From: JADJWR01 sp964610575
GTDB taxonomy: Bacteria; Pseudomonadota; Gammaproteobacteria; Burkholderiales; Burkholderiaceae_F
Reading direction: 5' to 3'
Length of the DNA: 64,000 nucleotides
NCBI GenBank assembly: GCA_964610575.1
Contig: CAZSYX010000009.1
Location: forward strand, 1 to 64,000
Translations under genes and position numbers: made by a program
Shown: positions 1 to 10,389 of the stretch, piece by piece
Numbering within the stretch: position 1 is the first letter of the stretch
How the letters are laid out: each line of letters opens with the position of its first letter
The notes under the pieces: generated by a model
Databases searched by the model: none
Seen by the model: the letters and a program-made list of their open reading frames with translations, nothing else
Told to the model about the DNA's origin: nothing

Positions 1-1301
<1,301 letters not shown>

Positions 1302-1316
1302 CAGGAGAAACGTGAG

Positions 1317-2516
1317 ATGACCCGTCAAGTACAAGACGCCTACATCGTCGCTGCGACGCGCACGCCGATCGGCAAGGCGCCGAAGGGCGCGTTCAGGAAC
1401 ATGCGGCCGGACGACCTGCTGGTCGCGGCGATCCGCGGCGCGATGGCGCAGGTGCCGTCGCTCGACCCGAAGGCGGTCGAGGACGCGATCATCGGCTGCG
1501 CGATGCCGGAGGCCGAGCAGGGGCTGAACATGGCCCGCATCGCCGTGCTGCTGGCCGGCCTGCCGTCGAGCGTCGGCGGCATGACCATCAACCGCTTCTG
1601 CTCGTCGGGGCTGAACGCGGTGGCGATCGCCGCCGACCGCATCCGCGTCGGCGAGGCCGACGTGATGATCGCCGGCGGCGCCGAGTCGATGAGCATGGTG
1701 CCGATGGTCGGCAACAAGCCGTCGTTCAACGCGCACATCTTCGAGCGCGACGAGAACGTCGGCATCGCCTATGGCATGGGCATGACCGCCGAGAAGGTGG
1801 CGGCGCAGTGGAAGGTGACGCGCGAGGCGCAGGACGAGTTCGCCTACCACTCGCACATGAAGGCGATCGCCGCGCAGAAGGCCGGCGAGTTCACCGACGA
1901 GATCACGCCGATCGAACTGGTCGAGAAGTTCCCGAATCTGGCCAGCCGCGAACTCGACGTCCGGACGAAGACCGTTGCGCTCGACGAGGGCCCGCGCGCC
2001 GATTCGAATCGCGAGGCGCTGGGCAAGCTCAAGCCCGTGTTCGCCGCCAAGGGCAGCGTCACCGCCGGCAACAGCTCGCAGATGTCGGATGGCGCCGGCG
2101 CGCTGATCGTGGTCAGCGAGAAGGCGCTGAAGGAGTATCAACTGACGCCGCTGGCCCGCTTCGTCTCTTTCGCGATCCGCGGCGTGCCGCCGGAGATCAT
2201 GGGCATCGGGCCGAAGGAAGCGATTCCGGTGGCGCTCAGGCTCGCCGGACTGAAGGCCGAGGACATGGGCTGGATCGAGTTGAACGAAGCGTTTGCCGCG
2301 CAGGCGCTGGCGGTGATCGGCGACCTCGGGCTCGACACGTCGAAGGTCAACCCGATGGGCGGCGCGATCGCGCTCGGCCACCCGCTCGGCGCCACCGGCG
2401 CGATCCGCTCGGCCACCGTCGTGCATGCGCTGCGCCGCAAGCAGTTGAAGTACGGCATGGTGACGATGTGCGTCGGCACCGGCATGGGTGCGGCGGGGAT
2501 CTTCGAAAGGGTGTAG
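1317..2516 (+). CDS. acetyl-CoA C-acyltransferase (thiolase)
   Basis: 399-residue thiolase, full family length, which cleaves 3-ketoacyl-CoA with CoA to release acetyl-CoA in the last step of beta-oxidation. The nucleophilic Cys lies in NRFCSSGLNA (about residue 90), the catalytic His in GGAIALGHPLGATGA, and the second Cys in MCVGTGMGAAG near the C-terminus. An AGGAG ribosome-binding site at 1302-1306 supports the ATG. It follows the FadB-like gene by 15 nt, so the two probably form a fadBA-type multienzyme pair. A perfect 16-bp palindrome (2521-2536) and a larger inverted repeat (2576-2610) follow the stop codon. Confidence 0.93.
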   Translation: MTRQVQDAYIVAATRTPIGKAPKGAFRNMRPDDLLVAAIRGAMAQVPSLDPKAVEDAIIGCAMPEAEQGLNMARIAVLLAGLPSSVGGMTINRFCSSGLNAVAIAADRIRVGEADVMIAGGAESMSMVPMVGNKPSFNAHIFERDENVGIAYGMGMTAEKVAAQWKVTREAQDEFAYHSHMKAIAAQKAGEFTDEITPIELVEKFPNLASRELDVRTKTVALDEGPRADSNREALGKLKPVFAAKGSVTAGNSSQMSDGAGALIVVSEKALKEYQLTPLARFVSFAIRGVPPEIMGIGPKEAIPVALRLAGLKAEDMGWIELNEAFAAQALAVIGDLGLDTSKVNPMGGAIALGHPLGATGAIRSATVVHALRRKQLKYGMVTMCVGTGMGAAGIFERV

Positions 2517-2520
2517 CGCT

Positions 2521-2657
2521 GCTCGCGTACGCGAGCCTTCGGCTCGCACGTGCGCTCGCAGCGGGCGAAAGTCAGGCGGGCGAGCTTGGAGCGGTCCGGC
2601 GCTCGCCCGCTTTGCAACTGCCACGGCCCCTCCCCTGGCCCTCCCCCGAGGGGAGGG
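2521..2657. repeat. intergenic hairpins and CT/GA-rich palindrome
   Basis: The 200-nt gap between the thiolase and hydratase genes holds no gene. It contains a perfect 16-bp palindrome (GCTCGCGTACGCGAGC, 2521-2536), an inverted repeat with 10-bp arms (2576-2585 and 2601-2610), and at 2627-2657 a CCCTCCCC...GGGGAGGG palindrome of the same style as the repeats in the aap operon and at the end of ruvX. There is no T-tract, so this may be a transcript-stability element rather than a terminator. Confidence 0.5.
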
Positions 2658-2716
2658 TGTCGGGGCTCTTTCCCTGTGGGCGGACAAGAAAGAACAACGT
2701 TGACGGAGACTGGTAG

Positions 2717-3481
2717 ATGACCATCCGCACCGAAACAGCCGACGGCGTGGCGCGTATCGAGATCGCGCGGCCGGAAAAGAAGAACGCCATCACGCTGGCG
2801 ATGTACCAGCAGATGGCCGACGCCATTGCCGCCGCGCACGACGATGCCTCGGTGCGCGCGATCCTGATCCACGGCCAGCCGGACATCTTCACCGCGGGCA
2901 ACGATCTCGAGGACTTCATGAAGAACCCGCCGGCGGGGATGGACGCGCCGGTGTTCCAGTTCATTGCCGCGCTCGGCTACGCGGAAAAGCCGGTGATCGC
3001 CGCCGTCAACGGCGCGGCGGTGGGCATCGGCACGACCATGCTGCTGCACTGCGACCTCGCCTACTGCGCCGACAACGCGATGTTCTCGATGCCTTTCGTA
3101 TCGCTCGGCCTGTGCTCGGAGTTCGCCTCCAGCCTGCTGGTGCCGATGAATGCCGGCTACCACAAGGCGGCGGAGAAGCTGCTGCTCGGCGAGCCGATGA
3201 GCGCCGAGGAAGCGATGGAAATGAAGATCGTCAACCGCATCCTGCCGCCCGAGGAGGTGCTCGGCTACGCGAAGAAGCAGGCGGCGCGCTTCAACGGCCT
3301 GCCGCCGACCTCGGTGCGCGAGACCAAGCGGCTGATGAAGTCGGCCTGGAAGTCGATCACCGAGAAGGTGATCGAAGACGAGGCAAAGACCTTCGCCCGG
3401 ATGCTGCACAGCGCCGAGGCCAAGGAGGCGTTTTCCGCCTTCTTCGAGCGGCGCAAGCCCGATTTCTCCCGCTTCGGATGA
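2717..3481 (+). CDS. enoyl-CoA hydratase
   Basis: 254-residue crotonase-family protein, the usual length. The N-terminal beta strand reads ARIEIARPEKKNAIT, the first oxyanion-hole segment is FTAGNDLEDF (about residues 56-65), and the second is VNGAAVGIGTTMLLHCDLAYCA. At the usual first catalytic-Glu region the sequence is GLCSEFASSLL. It probably hydrates or isomerises enoyl-CoA substrates, but substrate specificity cannot be read from the sequence. It lies 200 nt downstream of the thiolase and is probably part of the same fatty-acid/aromatic-acid CoA catabolic block. Confidence 0.9.
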   Translation: MTIRTETADGVARIEIARPEKKNAITLAMYQQMADAIAAAHDDASVRAILIHGQPDIFTAGNDLEDFMKNPPAGMDAPVFQFIAALGYAEKPVIAAVNGAAVGIGTTMLLHCDLAYCADNAMFSMPFVSLGLCSEFASSLLVPMNAGYHKAAEKLLLGEPMSAEEAMEMKIVNRILPPEEVLGYAKKQAARFNGLPPTSVRETKRLMKSAWKSITEKVIEDEAKTFARMLHSAEAKEAFSAFFERRKPDFSRFG

Positions 3482-3571
3482 GCGACTGTCGCCGGGCCGC
3501 CCCAGGGCAGTTGCGCGCCCCCTTGCGGCAGGGCCCGCAGCGACCGGGGGCAGCAACATGAAGGACCGGCC

Positions 3572-4000
3572 GTGAAGCTGCGCCGCGACGTCGACCTCGA
3601 CACGCTGAACAGGCGCGGCACCGGCCGCCTGCCGGGGTGGTTCGGCCTGAAGGTGGTGCACGTCGACGAGCGCGAGCTGGCGATGCGGCTCGCGATCCAG
3701 CCGCAGATGCTGGCGCCCAACGGCTTCCTGCACGCGGCCACCGTGATCGCGCTGGCCGACACCGCCTGCGGCTTCGCGACCATCGCGCACCTGCCCGATG
3801 GCGCCGAGAGCTTCACCACCATCGAGCTGAAGTGCAACTTCCTCGGCACCGCCACCGAGGGCACGCTGGAGGCGGTGGCGAAGGGTGCGCATCTCGGCCG
3901 CACGACGCAGCTGTGGGACGCGGAGGTGCGCGAAGTGGCGGCAGGCCGGACGCTGGCGCTTTTCCGCTGCACGCAGATGATCCTGTGGCCGAAGCGCTGA
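3572..4000 (+). CDS. PaaI-family thioesterase (hotdog fold)
   Basis: 142-residue single hotdog-domain protein expected to hydrolyse acyl- or aryl-CoA thioesters. The central helix region HAATVIALADTACGFATIAH (about residues 52-71) has the family pattern with Asp in the helix, followed by strands FTTIELKCNFLGTA. The GTG at 3572 is the chosen start, because the nearby ATG at 3558 runs into a stop after five codons. It lies between the hydratase and an SGNH hydrolase and fits a CoA-recycling role in the block. Confidence 0.85.
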   Translation: MKLRRDVDLDTLNRRGTGRLPGWFGLKVVHVDERELAMRLAIQPQMLAPNGFLHAATVIALADTACGFATIAHLPDGAESFTTIELKCNFLGTATEGTLEAVAKGAHLGRTTQLWDAEVREVAAGRTLALFRCTQMILWPKR

Positions 4001-4016
4001 CTGCCCGCCGCGCACG

Positions 4017-4757
4017 ATGATCGACATCGTCGCCCGGGCGCTGCTGTTCCCTCTGCTGTACGCGCAGGCGCAGGGCGTGCGCGCCGGCGTCGAGCCGCTA
4101 CCCGAGCCGCCGGGACCGCGCGCCGGGCGGGAAGGCAGGGGCAACGATGAAGTTCGGGTGCTGGTACTCGGCGATTCAAGCGCGGTCGGCGTCGGCGCGC
4201 CGCACCAGACCTTGGCCCTGGCGAAGCCGCTGGCGCGCAATCTGGCGCAGCGGATCGGGCGTGCCGTGCGCTGGACGCTGCTTGCCGAAACGGGGCTGAC
4301 CTCGGCCGCCGCGCTTGCCTACCTGAAGGCGCGCGACGTGCCGGACGCCGATCTCGCCGTGGTCGTCCTCGGGGTGAACGACATCACCAACCAGGTGCCG
4401 CTGCCGCAGGCGCTGAAGCATCGCGGCGAGATCGCGGTCTGGCTGGAGGCGCACGCCGGGGTGTCGCAGGTGCTGTTTCCGGCTTTGCCGGAGATGGAGC
4501 GTTTCCCGTCGTTGCCGCAGCCGCTCGCCTGGTGGGCCGGCCAGATGTCGCGGCGGAACAATCGGACGCAGGCGCGCTGGGCCGCCGGCTGGCCGCTTCG
4601 CAGCCCGCTGGTTCGCCACGTGGAAATGGACGGGTTGTTGAGGCCCGACCTGATGGCCGCTGATGGCTTCCATCCCGGCCCCGGGCTGTACGCGCGGGTG
4701 GCGGAGCATCTGGCTGAAGTGATCGAGCGCGACGTGCTCGCGCGGCAGAAACGATGA
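4017..4757 (+). CDS. SGNH/GDSL-family hydrolase (esterase/lipase-like)
   Basis: 246 residues. SGNH-hydrolase blocks are visible: LVLGDSSAVGVGA (nucleophilic Ser, about residue 53), the GVNDITN block with the catalytic-fold Asn, and the C-terminal DGFHPG with the Asp-His pair. The protein starts with a short hydrophobic or amphipathic segment (IVARALLFPLLYAQ) that could be a membrane anchor. It probably acts as an esterase or thioesterase, substrate unknown. Its stop overlaps the ATG of the next gene by four bases (ATGA), suggesting translational coupling with the SDR. Confidence 0.82.
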   Translation: MIDIVARALLFPLLYAQAQGVRAGVEPLPEPPGPRAGREGRGNDEVRVLVLGDSSAVGVGAPHQTLALAKPLARNLAQRIGRAVRWTLLAETGLTSAAALAYLKARDVPDADLAVVVLGVNDITNQVPLPQALKHRGEIAVWLEAHAGVSQVLFPALPEMERFPSLPQPLAWWAGQMSRRNNRTQARWAAGWPLRSPLVRHVEMDGLLRPDLMAADGFHPGPGLYARVAEHLAEVIERDVLARQKR

Positions 4758-5581
4758 ACCTGAGCGGCAGGACGATCTTCATCTCGGGCGCCTCGCGCGG
4801 CATCGGCCTGGCCATCGCCAGGCGGTGCGCTGCCGACGGCGCCAATGTGGCCATCGCCGCCAAGACGGCCGAACCGAACCCGAAACTGCCCGGCACCATC
4901 TACAGCGCGGCGCAGGAGATCGAGGCCGCCGGCGGCCGCGCGCTCGCCCTGCAGGTCGACATCCGCGAGGAGCAGCAGGTTGTCGACGCGGCGCGGCAGA
5001 CGGCCGAGAAGTTCGGCGGCATCGACATCCTGATCAACAACGCCAGCGCCATCAGCCTGACGCCGACCGAAGCGACGCCGATGAAGCGCTTCGACCTGAT
5101 GTTCGGGGTCAACGTGCGCGGCACCTACCTGTGCACGCAGGCCTGCCTGCCGTACCTGAAGCGCTCTGCGCAGCAGCAGCGCAACCCGCACGTGCTGACG
5201 CTGTCGCCGCCGCTCGCCATGGACGCGCGCTGGTTCGCGCCGCACGTCGCCTACACGATGGCCAAGTTCGGCATGAGTATGTGCGTGCTCGGTCACGCCG
5301 AGGAGTTCCGACCTTACGGCATCGCGGTGAACGCGCTGTGGCCGCGCACGGTGATCCAGACGGTGGCGCTGCAGATGATCCCCGGCGTGAAGCCCGAGCA
5401 CTGCCGCTCGGTCGACATCATGGCCGACGCCGCCTACGCGATCCTGACCTCGAATGCCGCGACCACCACCGGCAACTTCTTCATCGACGAGGAGGTGCTG
5501 ACGAAGGCCGGCGTGACCGATCTCGGCAAGTACTCGATCGTGCCCGGCTCGAAGCAGCTGATGCCGGACCTGTTCCTGTAG
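4754..5581 (+). CDS. SDR-family NAD(P)-dependent oxidoreductase, HSDL2-like
   Basis: 275-residue classical short-chain dehydrogenase. The nucleotide-binding motif is SGASRGIG (residues about 11-18), then NNAS at about 96-99 and a YTMAKFG active-site Tyr-x-x-x-Lys at about 173-177. The C-terminal part (KYSIVPGSKQLMPDLFL) and the NPKLPGTIYSAA segment after the first helix match the hydroxysteroid dehydrogenase-like 2 group. It probably oxidises or reduces a hydroxyacyl or steroid-like lipid and ends the fatty-acid block. It faces the DUF808 gene tail to tail with no spacer. Confidence 0.87.
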   Translation: MNLSGRTIFISGASRGIGLAIARRCAADGANVAIAAKTAEPNPKLPGTIYSAAQEIEAAGGRALALQVDIREEQQVVDAARQTAEKFGGIDILINNASAISLTPTEATPMKRFDLMFGVNVRGTYLCTQACLPYLKRSAQQQRNPHVLTLSPPLAMDARWFAPHVAYTMAKFGMSMCVLGHAEEFRPYGIAVNALWPRTVIQTVALQMIPGVKPEHCRSVDIMADAAYAILTSNAATTTGNFFIDEEVLTKAGVTDLGKYSIVPGSKQLMPDLFL

Positions 5582-5582
5582 T

Positions 5583-6664
5583 TCAGCCGGCGCTCGCCGC
5601 CCGGCGCACGCGCTGCACCGCCGAGACCGCGGCGAGCAGCAGCGCGCCGGCGACGATGCCGACCACGCCATCGGCGANNNNNNNNNNNNNNNNNNNNNNN
5701 NNNNNNNNNNNNNNNNNNNNNNNNNNNNNNNNNNNNNNNNNNNNNNNNNNNNNNNNNNNNNNNNNNNNNNNNNNNNNGAGACCGCGGCGAGCAGCAGCGC
5801 GCCGGCGACGATGCCGACCACGCCATCGGCGATCAGCGACACTACGGCGCGCAACGGACCGGCGCCCTCGGCCACCACCTGCGCCGCATGGTGCAGCGGC
5901 GGCACGCCGTGCGCGAGGATGCCGCCGCCGACGAGGAACATCGCGGCCGTGCCGGCGATCGAGAGCCCCTTCATCAGGTAAGGCGCCGCGCGCAAGACCG
6001 CGCTGCCCAGCGCGCGGCGAAGGCGCGCAAGCGAACCGTTGCCCCGTGACTGGTTCAGGTGCAGGCCGGCGTCGTCCAGCTTGACGATGCCGGCGACCAG
6101 GCCGTAGACGCCCACCGTCATGATGAGGGCGATGCCGACCAGCACGGCGATCCGCTGCGGCAGCGGTGCCGCGGCCACGGTGCCGAGGCTGATCACGATG
6201 ATCTCGGCCGAGAGGATGAAATCGGTGCGCACGGCGCCCTTGATCTTCTCCTTCTCGAGCGCCATCAGGTCCACTGCCGGGTCGGCGACCGCCTGTGCAA
6301 GCTGCTTGCGATGCTCGTCTTCGGCGCCGCGATGCAGCCAGCGGTGCGCCAGCTTCTCGAATCCCTCGTAGCAGAGGAAGGCGCCGCCCACCATCATCAG
6401 CGGCGTGACCGCCCACGGAATGAAGCTGCTGATCGCCAGCGCGGCCGGTACCAGGATCGCCTTGTTGACCAGCGATCCCTTCGCCACCGCCCAGACCACC
6501 GGCAGTTCGCGCGCCGCCGCCACGCCACTGACCTGCTGCGCGTTCAGCGCCAGGTCGTCGCCGAGCACGCCGGCGGTCTTCTTGGCGGCGACCTTGGTCA
6601 TGACCGAGACGTCGTCGAGGATCGTCGCGATGTCGTCGAGCAGGGCGAGCAGGCTGGAGGCCAT
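5583..6664 (-). CDS. DUF808 family inner-membrane protein (interrupted by a scaffold gap)
   Basis: Membrane protein of the DUF808/YedI family, function unknown. It starts MASSLLALLDDIATILDDV, then VMTKVAAKKTAGVLGDDLALNAQ, the family hallmark, followed by several transmembrane segments (for example IAVLVGIALIMTVGVYGLVAGIV). The gene contains 100 Ns. The 55 bases before the gap (5623-5677) are identical to the 55 after it (5778-5832). Removing the Ns and one copy (155 nt) leaves 927 nt, an intact 308-residue frame ending at 5583, so the gene is probably whole in the organism. It converges on the SDR gene. Confidence 0.85.
5678..5777. other. assembly gap (100 N)
   Basis: One hundred consecutive Ns, the conventional scaffold-gap placeholder. 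The exact 55-bp duplication on both sides (5623-5677 and 5778-5832) indicates that the two contigs overlap, as expected from a de Bruijn assembler using k=55, and that little or no real sequence is missing. Confidence 0.97.
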
Positions 6665-6870
6665 TGTCCGGATACGGCTGGTGCGGGAGGGCGAAAGTAT
6701 CGCTTGCCGGCGGGGATCTCGGCCGCCGCCGCGTCGACCCGAGGCCGCGCGGCGAACGGGTCGCGGTCCCTCCCGTCTCGGAGGGAATCTTGCCGGCCGA
6801 GTGAACTCGACCGATCGGCCACCTAGACTGCAACGGGTCCTTCGCCCGACCGTCCCCGAGGAGCCAGCCA

Positions 6871-8124
6871 ATGACACGCGTGTCCCTGATTGCCGCCAGC
6901 GCACTCGCGCTCGCCGCCGGTGCTGCCTTGGTGTCCTGCGGCGGCGGCAGCGAAGTCTCCATCACGCCGCCGACGCCGACGCCGACGGTCGCGCCGACGC
7001 TGACGCGCGAAGTGATCTCGGTACCGGGCGGGCTCAGTGCCCCCTGGGACCTGGCGTTCCTTCCCGACGGCGCCATGCTGATCACTGAGCGATGCAGCGG
7101 GCTGTCGATCGTTCGCAACGGAACGCGTACCCGGCTGTTCGGCGGCGCCGGCAGCCAGTCCGTCGCCGCCGACTTCTTCTGCGAAGGCCAGAGCGGCATG
7201 CTCGGCGTCGCCGTCGACCCCGAATTCGGCAGCACCAACCGCTTCGTCTACGTGTTCATGGCGTCCAACGCGACCACGCCGCGCCGCAATCGCGTGCTTC
7301 GACTGACGCTCGGCGCGGACTACCAGAGCGTCGGCGGCCGCGCCGACATCGTCGACGACATCGCCTTCAAGCACGTGGGCAACGCGCATGGCGGCGCCGG
7401 CGCGCACAGCGGCGGTCGGATCCGCTTCGGCATCGCCGCGGGCGATAGCCACCTGTACGTCGGCACCGGCGACAACCACAACGGCACGCTGCCGCAGAGC
7501 CCGGTCGCCCCGCTGGGCGGCAAGGTGCTGCGCGTCACCCGCGACGGCGCGGCCGCGCCGGGCAACAACGCGCCGCCGGGGTTCGACGGGCGCATCTTCA
7601 CCTACGGCCACCGCAATGTGCAGGGCATCGCGTTTCGTCCGGGCACCGGTCAGCCTTTCAGCTCCGAGCATGGCCCGAACCACAGCGACGAAGTGACGCC
7701 GCTCGCGGCGGGCGGCAACGGCGGGTGGGACCCGAAGGATCGTCCCAACCTGACCTGCCCCGACGGTTATTGCGGCTACGCCGGCACAGCGACGACCATG
7801 CCGATGACGGACACCGTTCGCTTTCCTGCTGCGATGGCTCCGAGCTGGACCAACAGCGGCGCTTCGCAGGGCATGGGACCGTCGACATTCCTGAGCGGCC
7901 CGCAGTGGAAGGCGTGGGACGGTCGCCTCGCCGTCGGCATCATGGCCGGGCAGCGCATCGAGATCCTGACGCTGAACGGCGCGGGCATCGCGACGGCGAA
8001 CACTACGGCGTCCGCGGTGAACGATCCGCTCAGCGCGCGGATCCGCTCGCTGGTGCAGGGCCCGGACGGCAGCCTCTACGCGCTGACCGACTCGAACCAG
8101 CTCTGGCGGATCGTGCCGAGCTGA
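6871..8124 (+). CDS. PQQ-dependent sugar dehydrogenase, lipoprotein
   Basis: 417-residue soluble-type glucose/sorbosone dehydrogenase-fold protein, a six-bladed propeller expected to oxidise sugars with PQQ in the periplasm. The N-terminus is a lipoprotein signal peptide ending LVSC with Cys23, followed by a Thr/Pro-rich linker. Family segments are LSAPWDLAFLPDGAMLITER, SGMLGVAVDPEF, HVGNAHGGAGAHSGGRIRFG, YGHRNVQGIAF and SSEHGPNHSDEV. No PQQ biosynthesis genes are present in the window, so the cofactor may come from elsewhere. The gene is monocistronic between the divergent DUF808 gene and the amidase. Confidence 0.88.
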   Translation: MTRVSLIAASALALAAGAALVSCGGGSEVSITPPTPTPTVAPTLTREVISVPGGLSAPWDLAFLPDGAMLITERCSGLSIVRNGTRTRLFGGAGSQSVAADFFCEGQSGMLGVAVDPEFGSTNRFVYVFMASNATTPRRNRVLRLTLGADYQSVGGRADIVDDIAFKHVGNAHGGAGAHSGGRIRFGIAAGDSHLYVGTGDNHNGTLPQSPVAPLGGKVLRVTRDGAAAPGNNAPPGFDGRIFTYGHRNVQGIAFRPGTGQPFSSEHGPNHSDEVTPLAAGGNGGWDPKDRPNLTCPDGYCGYAGTATTMPMTDTVRFPAAMAPSWTNSGASQGMGPSTFLSGPQWKAWDGRLAVGIMAGQRIEILTLNGAGIATANTTASAVNDPLSARIRSLVQGPDGSLYALTDSNQLWRIVPS

Positions 8125-8217
8125 CGCAACGCCGGCTGCGGCCGGTGCTTTGGGCTATCGTTGGCCTCGGCCGGCGCACCGCGCCGGAACGACAGATCCG
8201 CCGGAGACAGACTTCCA

Positions 8218-9528
8218 ATGAGAGAACCGCTGCATCGCCTGTCGGCCGTGAAGCTGGCGCAGCTGATCACCGCCGGCGAGGCCTCGCCCGAGACCGTCAC
8301 CCGCTCGTTCATCGACGCCATCCACGAGCGCGAGCGCGACGTGCAGGCCTTTGCCTGGTTCGACGCCGACCGGGCGATCGCCGCCGCGCGCGAACTGCAC
8401 CTGGTGTCGCGGCGGGGGCCACTGCACGGCCTGCCGGTGGCGGTCAAGGACAACATCGACACCGCCGACATCGCCACCAGCTACGGTTCGCCGATCTACA
8501 TGGGACATCGTCCGAATGCGGATGCGGCCTGCGTGGCGGCGCTGAAGGACGCCGGCGCCTATGTGCTCGGCAAGACCGTCAGCGCCGAGCTGGCCAACTT
8601 CACGCCGGGGCCGACGCGCAACCCGCACAACCTCGCGCACACGCCCGGCGGTTCGTCCAGCGGCAGCGCGGCGGCGGTGGCGGCGCACTTCGCCCCGCTG
8701 GCGCTCGGCACGCAGACGGCAGGCTCGGTGATCCGCCCTGCCGCTTTCTGCGGCGTGGTCGGCTACAAGCCTTCGCCGCGGCTCATTTCGCGCTCTGGCG
8801 TGAAGGCGAACTCGGACACCCTCGACGAGGTCGGCGTCTTTTCCTGTTCGGTCGAGGACGCGGCATTCGCTGCCTCGGTGCTGGCCGGCAAGCCGGCGTG
8901 GAAGGACCTGCCGGCGCAGGCGGTGCGGATGAACAAGGCGCCGGCGATCGGCTGGGTCGCGACATCCCAGCGCGCCGCGGCGGCGCCGAGCATGCTCGAT
9001 TCGCTCGAGCGGGCGGGACTGAAGCTGCTGCAGAAAGGCGCGCGGCGCGCCGAGATCGTCTGGCCGCGTGTCTTCGATGGCCTGTTCGAGGCGCAGAAGA
9101 CCGTGCAGCTGTTCGAAACGGCGCGCGCGCTGGCGCCGGAGCTCATCTACCGGCGCGAGCAGCTGTCGGCGAGGCTGGTGGCGCTGATCGAGGAAGGACG
9201 GGGAATCAGTTCGCACGACTACGTGCTGGCGATGCAGCTTGGCCGAGCCTGCCTGGCGGCGATCGACAGCCTGTTCGCCGAGGCGGAAGTGCTGCTGACG
9301 CCGAGCGCGCCTGGCGGCGCCCCGGCCGGCCTCGCTTCGACCGGCGACCCGGTGTTCAACCGTCCGTGGCAACTGCTTGGTTGCCCGATGATCAGCCTGC
9401 CGGTGCCGGCGTCGATAGGCCAGGCCGAAGGTGGCCTGCCGCTCGGCATCACGGTGGTGGCGCGCCCCGGCGAGGACACGAAGATGTTCTCCGCCGCGGC
9501 GTGGATCGAGGCGCACTGGGCGAGCTAG
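8218..9528 (+). CDS. amidase (amidase-signature family)
   Basis: 436 residues. It has the amidase-signature Ser-cisSer-Lys triad: Lys77 in GLPVAVKDNID, the cis-Ser in TPGGSSSGSAAA (about 146-150), and the nucleophilic Ser170 in GTQTAGSVIRPA. It hydrolyses a carboxamide of unknown identity. Because there are no GatB/GatC partners or Asn/Gln-tRNA context, it is more likely a catabolic amidase than GatA. The start was set at the ATG of 8218, preceded by GGAGA at 8203-8207. Upstream alternative starts lack a ribosome-binding site. Confidence 0.88.
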   Translation: MREPLHRLSAVKLAQLITAGEASPETVTRSFIDAIHERERDVQAFAWFDADRAIAAARELHLVSRRGPLHGLPVAVKDNIDTADIATSYGSPIYMGHRPNADAACVAALKDAGAYVLGKTVSAELANFTPGPTRNPHNLAHTPGGSSSGSAAAVAAHFAPLALGTQTAGSVIRPAAFCGVVGYKPSPRLISRSGVKANSDTLDEVGVFSCSVEDAAFAASVLAGKPAWKDLPAQAVRMNKAPAIGWVATSQRAAAAPSMLDSLERAGLKLLQKGARRAEIVWPRVFDGLFEAQKTVQLFETARALAPELIYRREQLSARLVALIEEGRGISSHDYVLAMQLGRACLAAIDSLFAEAEVLLTPSAPGGAPAGLASTGDPVFNRPWQLLGCPMISLPVPASIGQAEGGLPLGITVVARPGEDTKMFSAAAWIEAHWAS

Positions 9529-9596
9529 ACATCATGGTCGCCCGCGCGTTGGCGGGCGGCCGGTCTCCTGAGTCGTAGGTTGCGCGGCGCTGCGGT

Positions 9597-10277
9597 TCAC
9601 CGACGTTTCTTCGCGCCCGGCGTGGCCGAGGGCTTCGCTGCGCCCTGCTGCATTGCCTCGGTCAGGCCGATCAGCACGCCGCTGGCCAGGGTGGCGAAGT
9701 TCTGCGCCAGCGCATGCACGGCGCGGAAGCTGGCGTCGCGCTGGGCGCGGGCGGCGTTGCGCACCTGGTCGCCGTACTGCTCCATCATCGACATGACCTG
9801 CGCCCCGGTGGCGGTGCCGGCGCTCATCGATTCGTTCAGCGCGCCGCTCCACTGAGATTTGAACGGCGCCCCCGCGCCGGAGGTCGCCTGCTTCACGGTG
9901 GCGAAGAACTCGTCTTCCAGGCGCTCGAGGTCGTCAAGCGCTTTCTTCAGGTGCGAGTCGTGGAACTCGCGCTCGCCGGTGATCTGGTGCAGCGCGATCC
10001 GGCTCGCCTCGACCACCTTCAGCAGCGCGTCGTCCATGCCGGCGAGCGCCTGCGAGAAGACCTTGTCGGTGTCGAGCTGGCCCTGCATCGCGCCGAGGTT
10101 CACTCCCTCGGCGACCGAGCCGATCACCGACTTGATCTGCGCCAGCGACAGTTCGCGCGACTGCAGCGCCTGCAGCGTGAGGTCGCGCACGGTGGAGCGC
10201 AGGCTTTCTCCCTGCGCCACGGCCTGCGCCGTCATCTGAGTGAGCACTGCATCGGCATCGAGCATCGGCTTCATCAT
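9597..10277 (-). CDS. conserved phasin-like helical protein of unknown function
   Basis: 226 residues, not confidently assigned to a family. The sequence is Ala/Gln/Glu-rich and predicted to be almost wholly helical: MMKPMLDADAVLTQMTAQAV at the start, LERLEDEFFATVKQATSGAG mid-protein, VHALAQNFATLASGVLIGLTEAM near the end, then a basic tail (PGAKKRR). This composition resembles phasins and other polyhydroxyalkanoate-granule proteins, but that is inference only. A strong GGAGGGGAG ribosome-binding site precedes the ATG-ATG pair at 10277/10274. It lies downstream of, and in the same direction as, the thioesterase/SDR pair. Confidence 0.7.
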   Translation of the reverse strand: MMKPMLDADAVLTQMTAQAVAQGESLRSTVRDLTLQALQSRELSLAQIKSVIGSVAEGVNLGAMQGQLDTDKVFSQALAGMDDALLKVVEASRIALHQITGEREFHDSHLKKALDDLERLEDEFFATVKQATSGAGAPFKSQWSGALNESMSAGTATGAQVMSMMEQYGDQVRNAARAQRDASFRAVHALAQNFATLASGVLIGLTEAMQQGAAKPSATPGAKKRR

Positions 10278-10389
10278 CTCCCCTCCAGTTCGGGTTGGTC
10301 CGTCATCGGGTGTTGCCTGCGGATCGTAGTTCCGTGGCCGCAGACTCGGGCATCCCGCGTGCAAAGCAGCGCTGGCGCACTGCTTGCTT

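Noticed and set aside
4319..5560. Long minus-strand open frame running through the SGNH and SDR genes into DUF808
   Set aside because: Only its upstream part (DUF808) is real. The rest appears because the N run and duplicated 55 bp shift the frame, and the + strand genes there have clear motifs.
9597..10277. Naming the gene phaP
   Set aside because: The composition is phasin-like, but no family-specific motif could be recognised.
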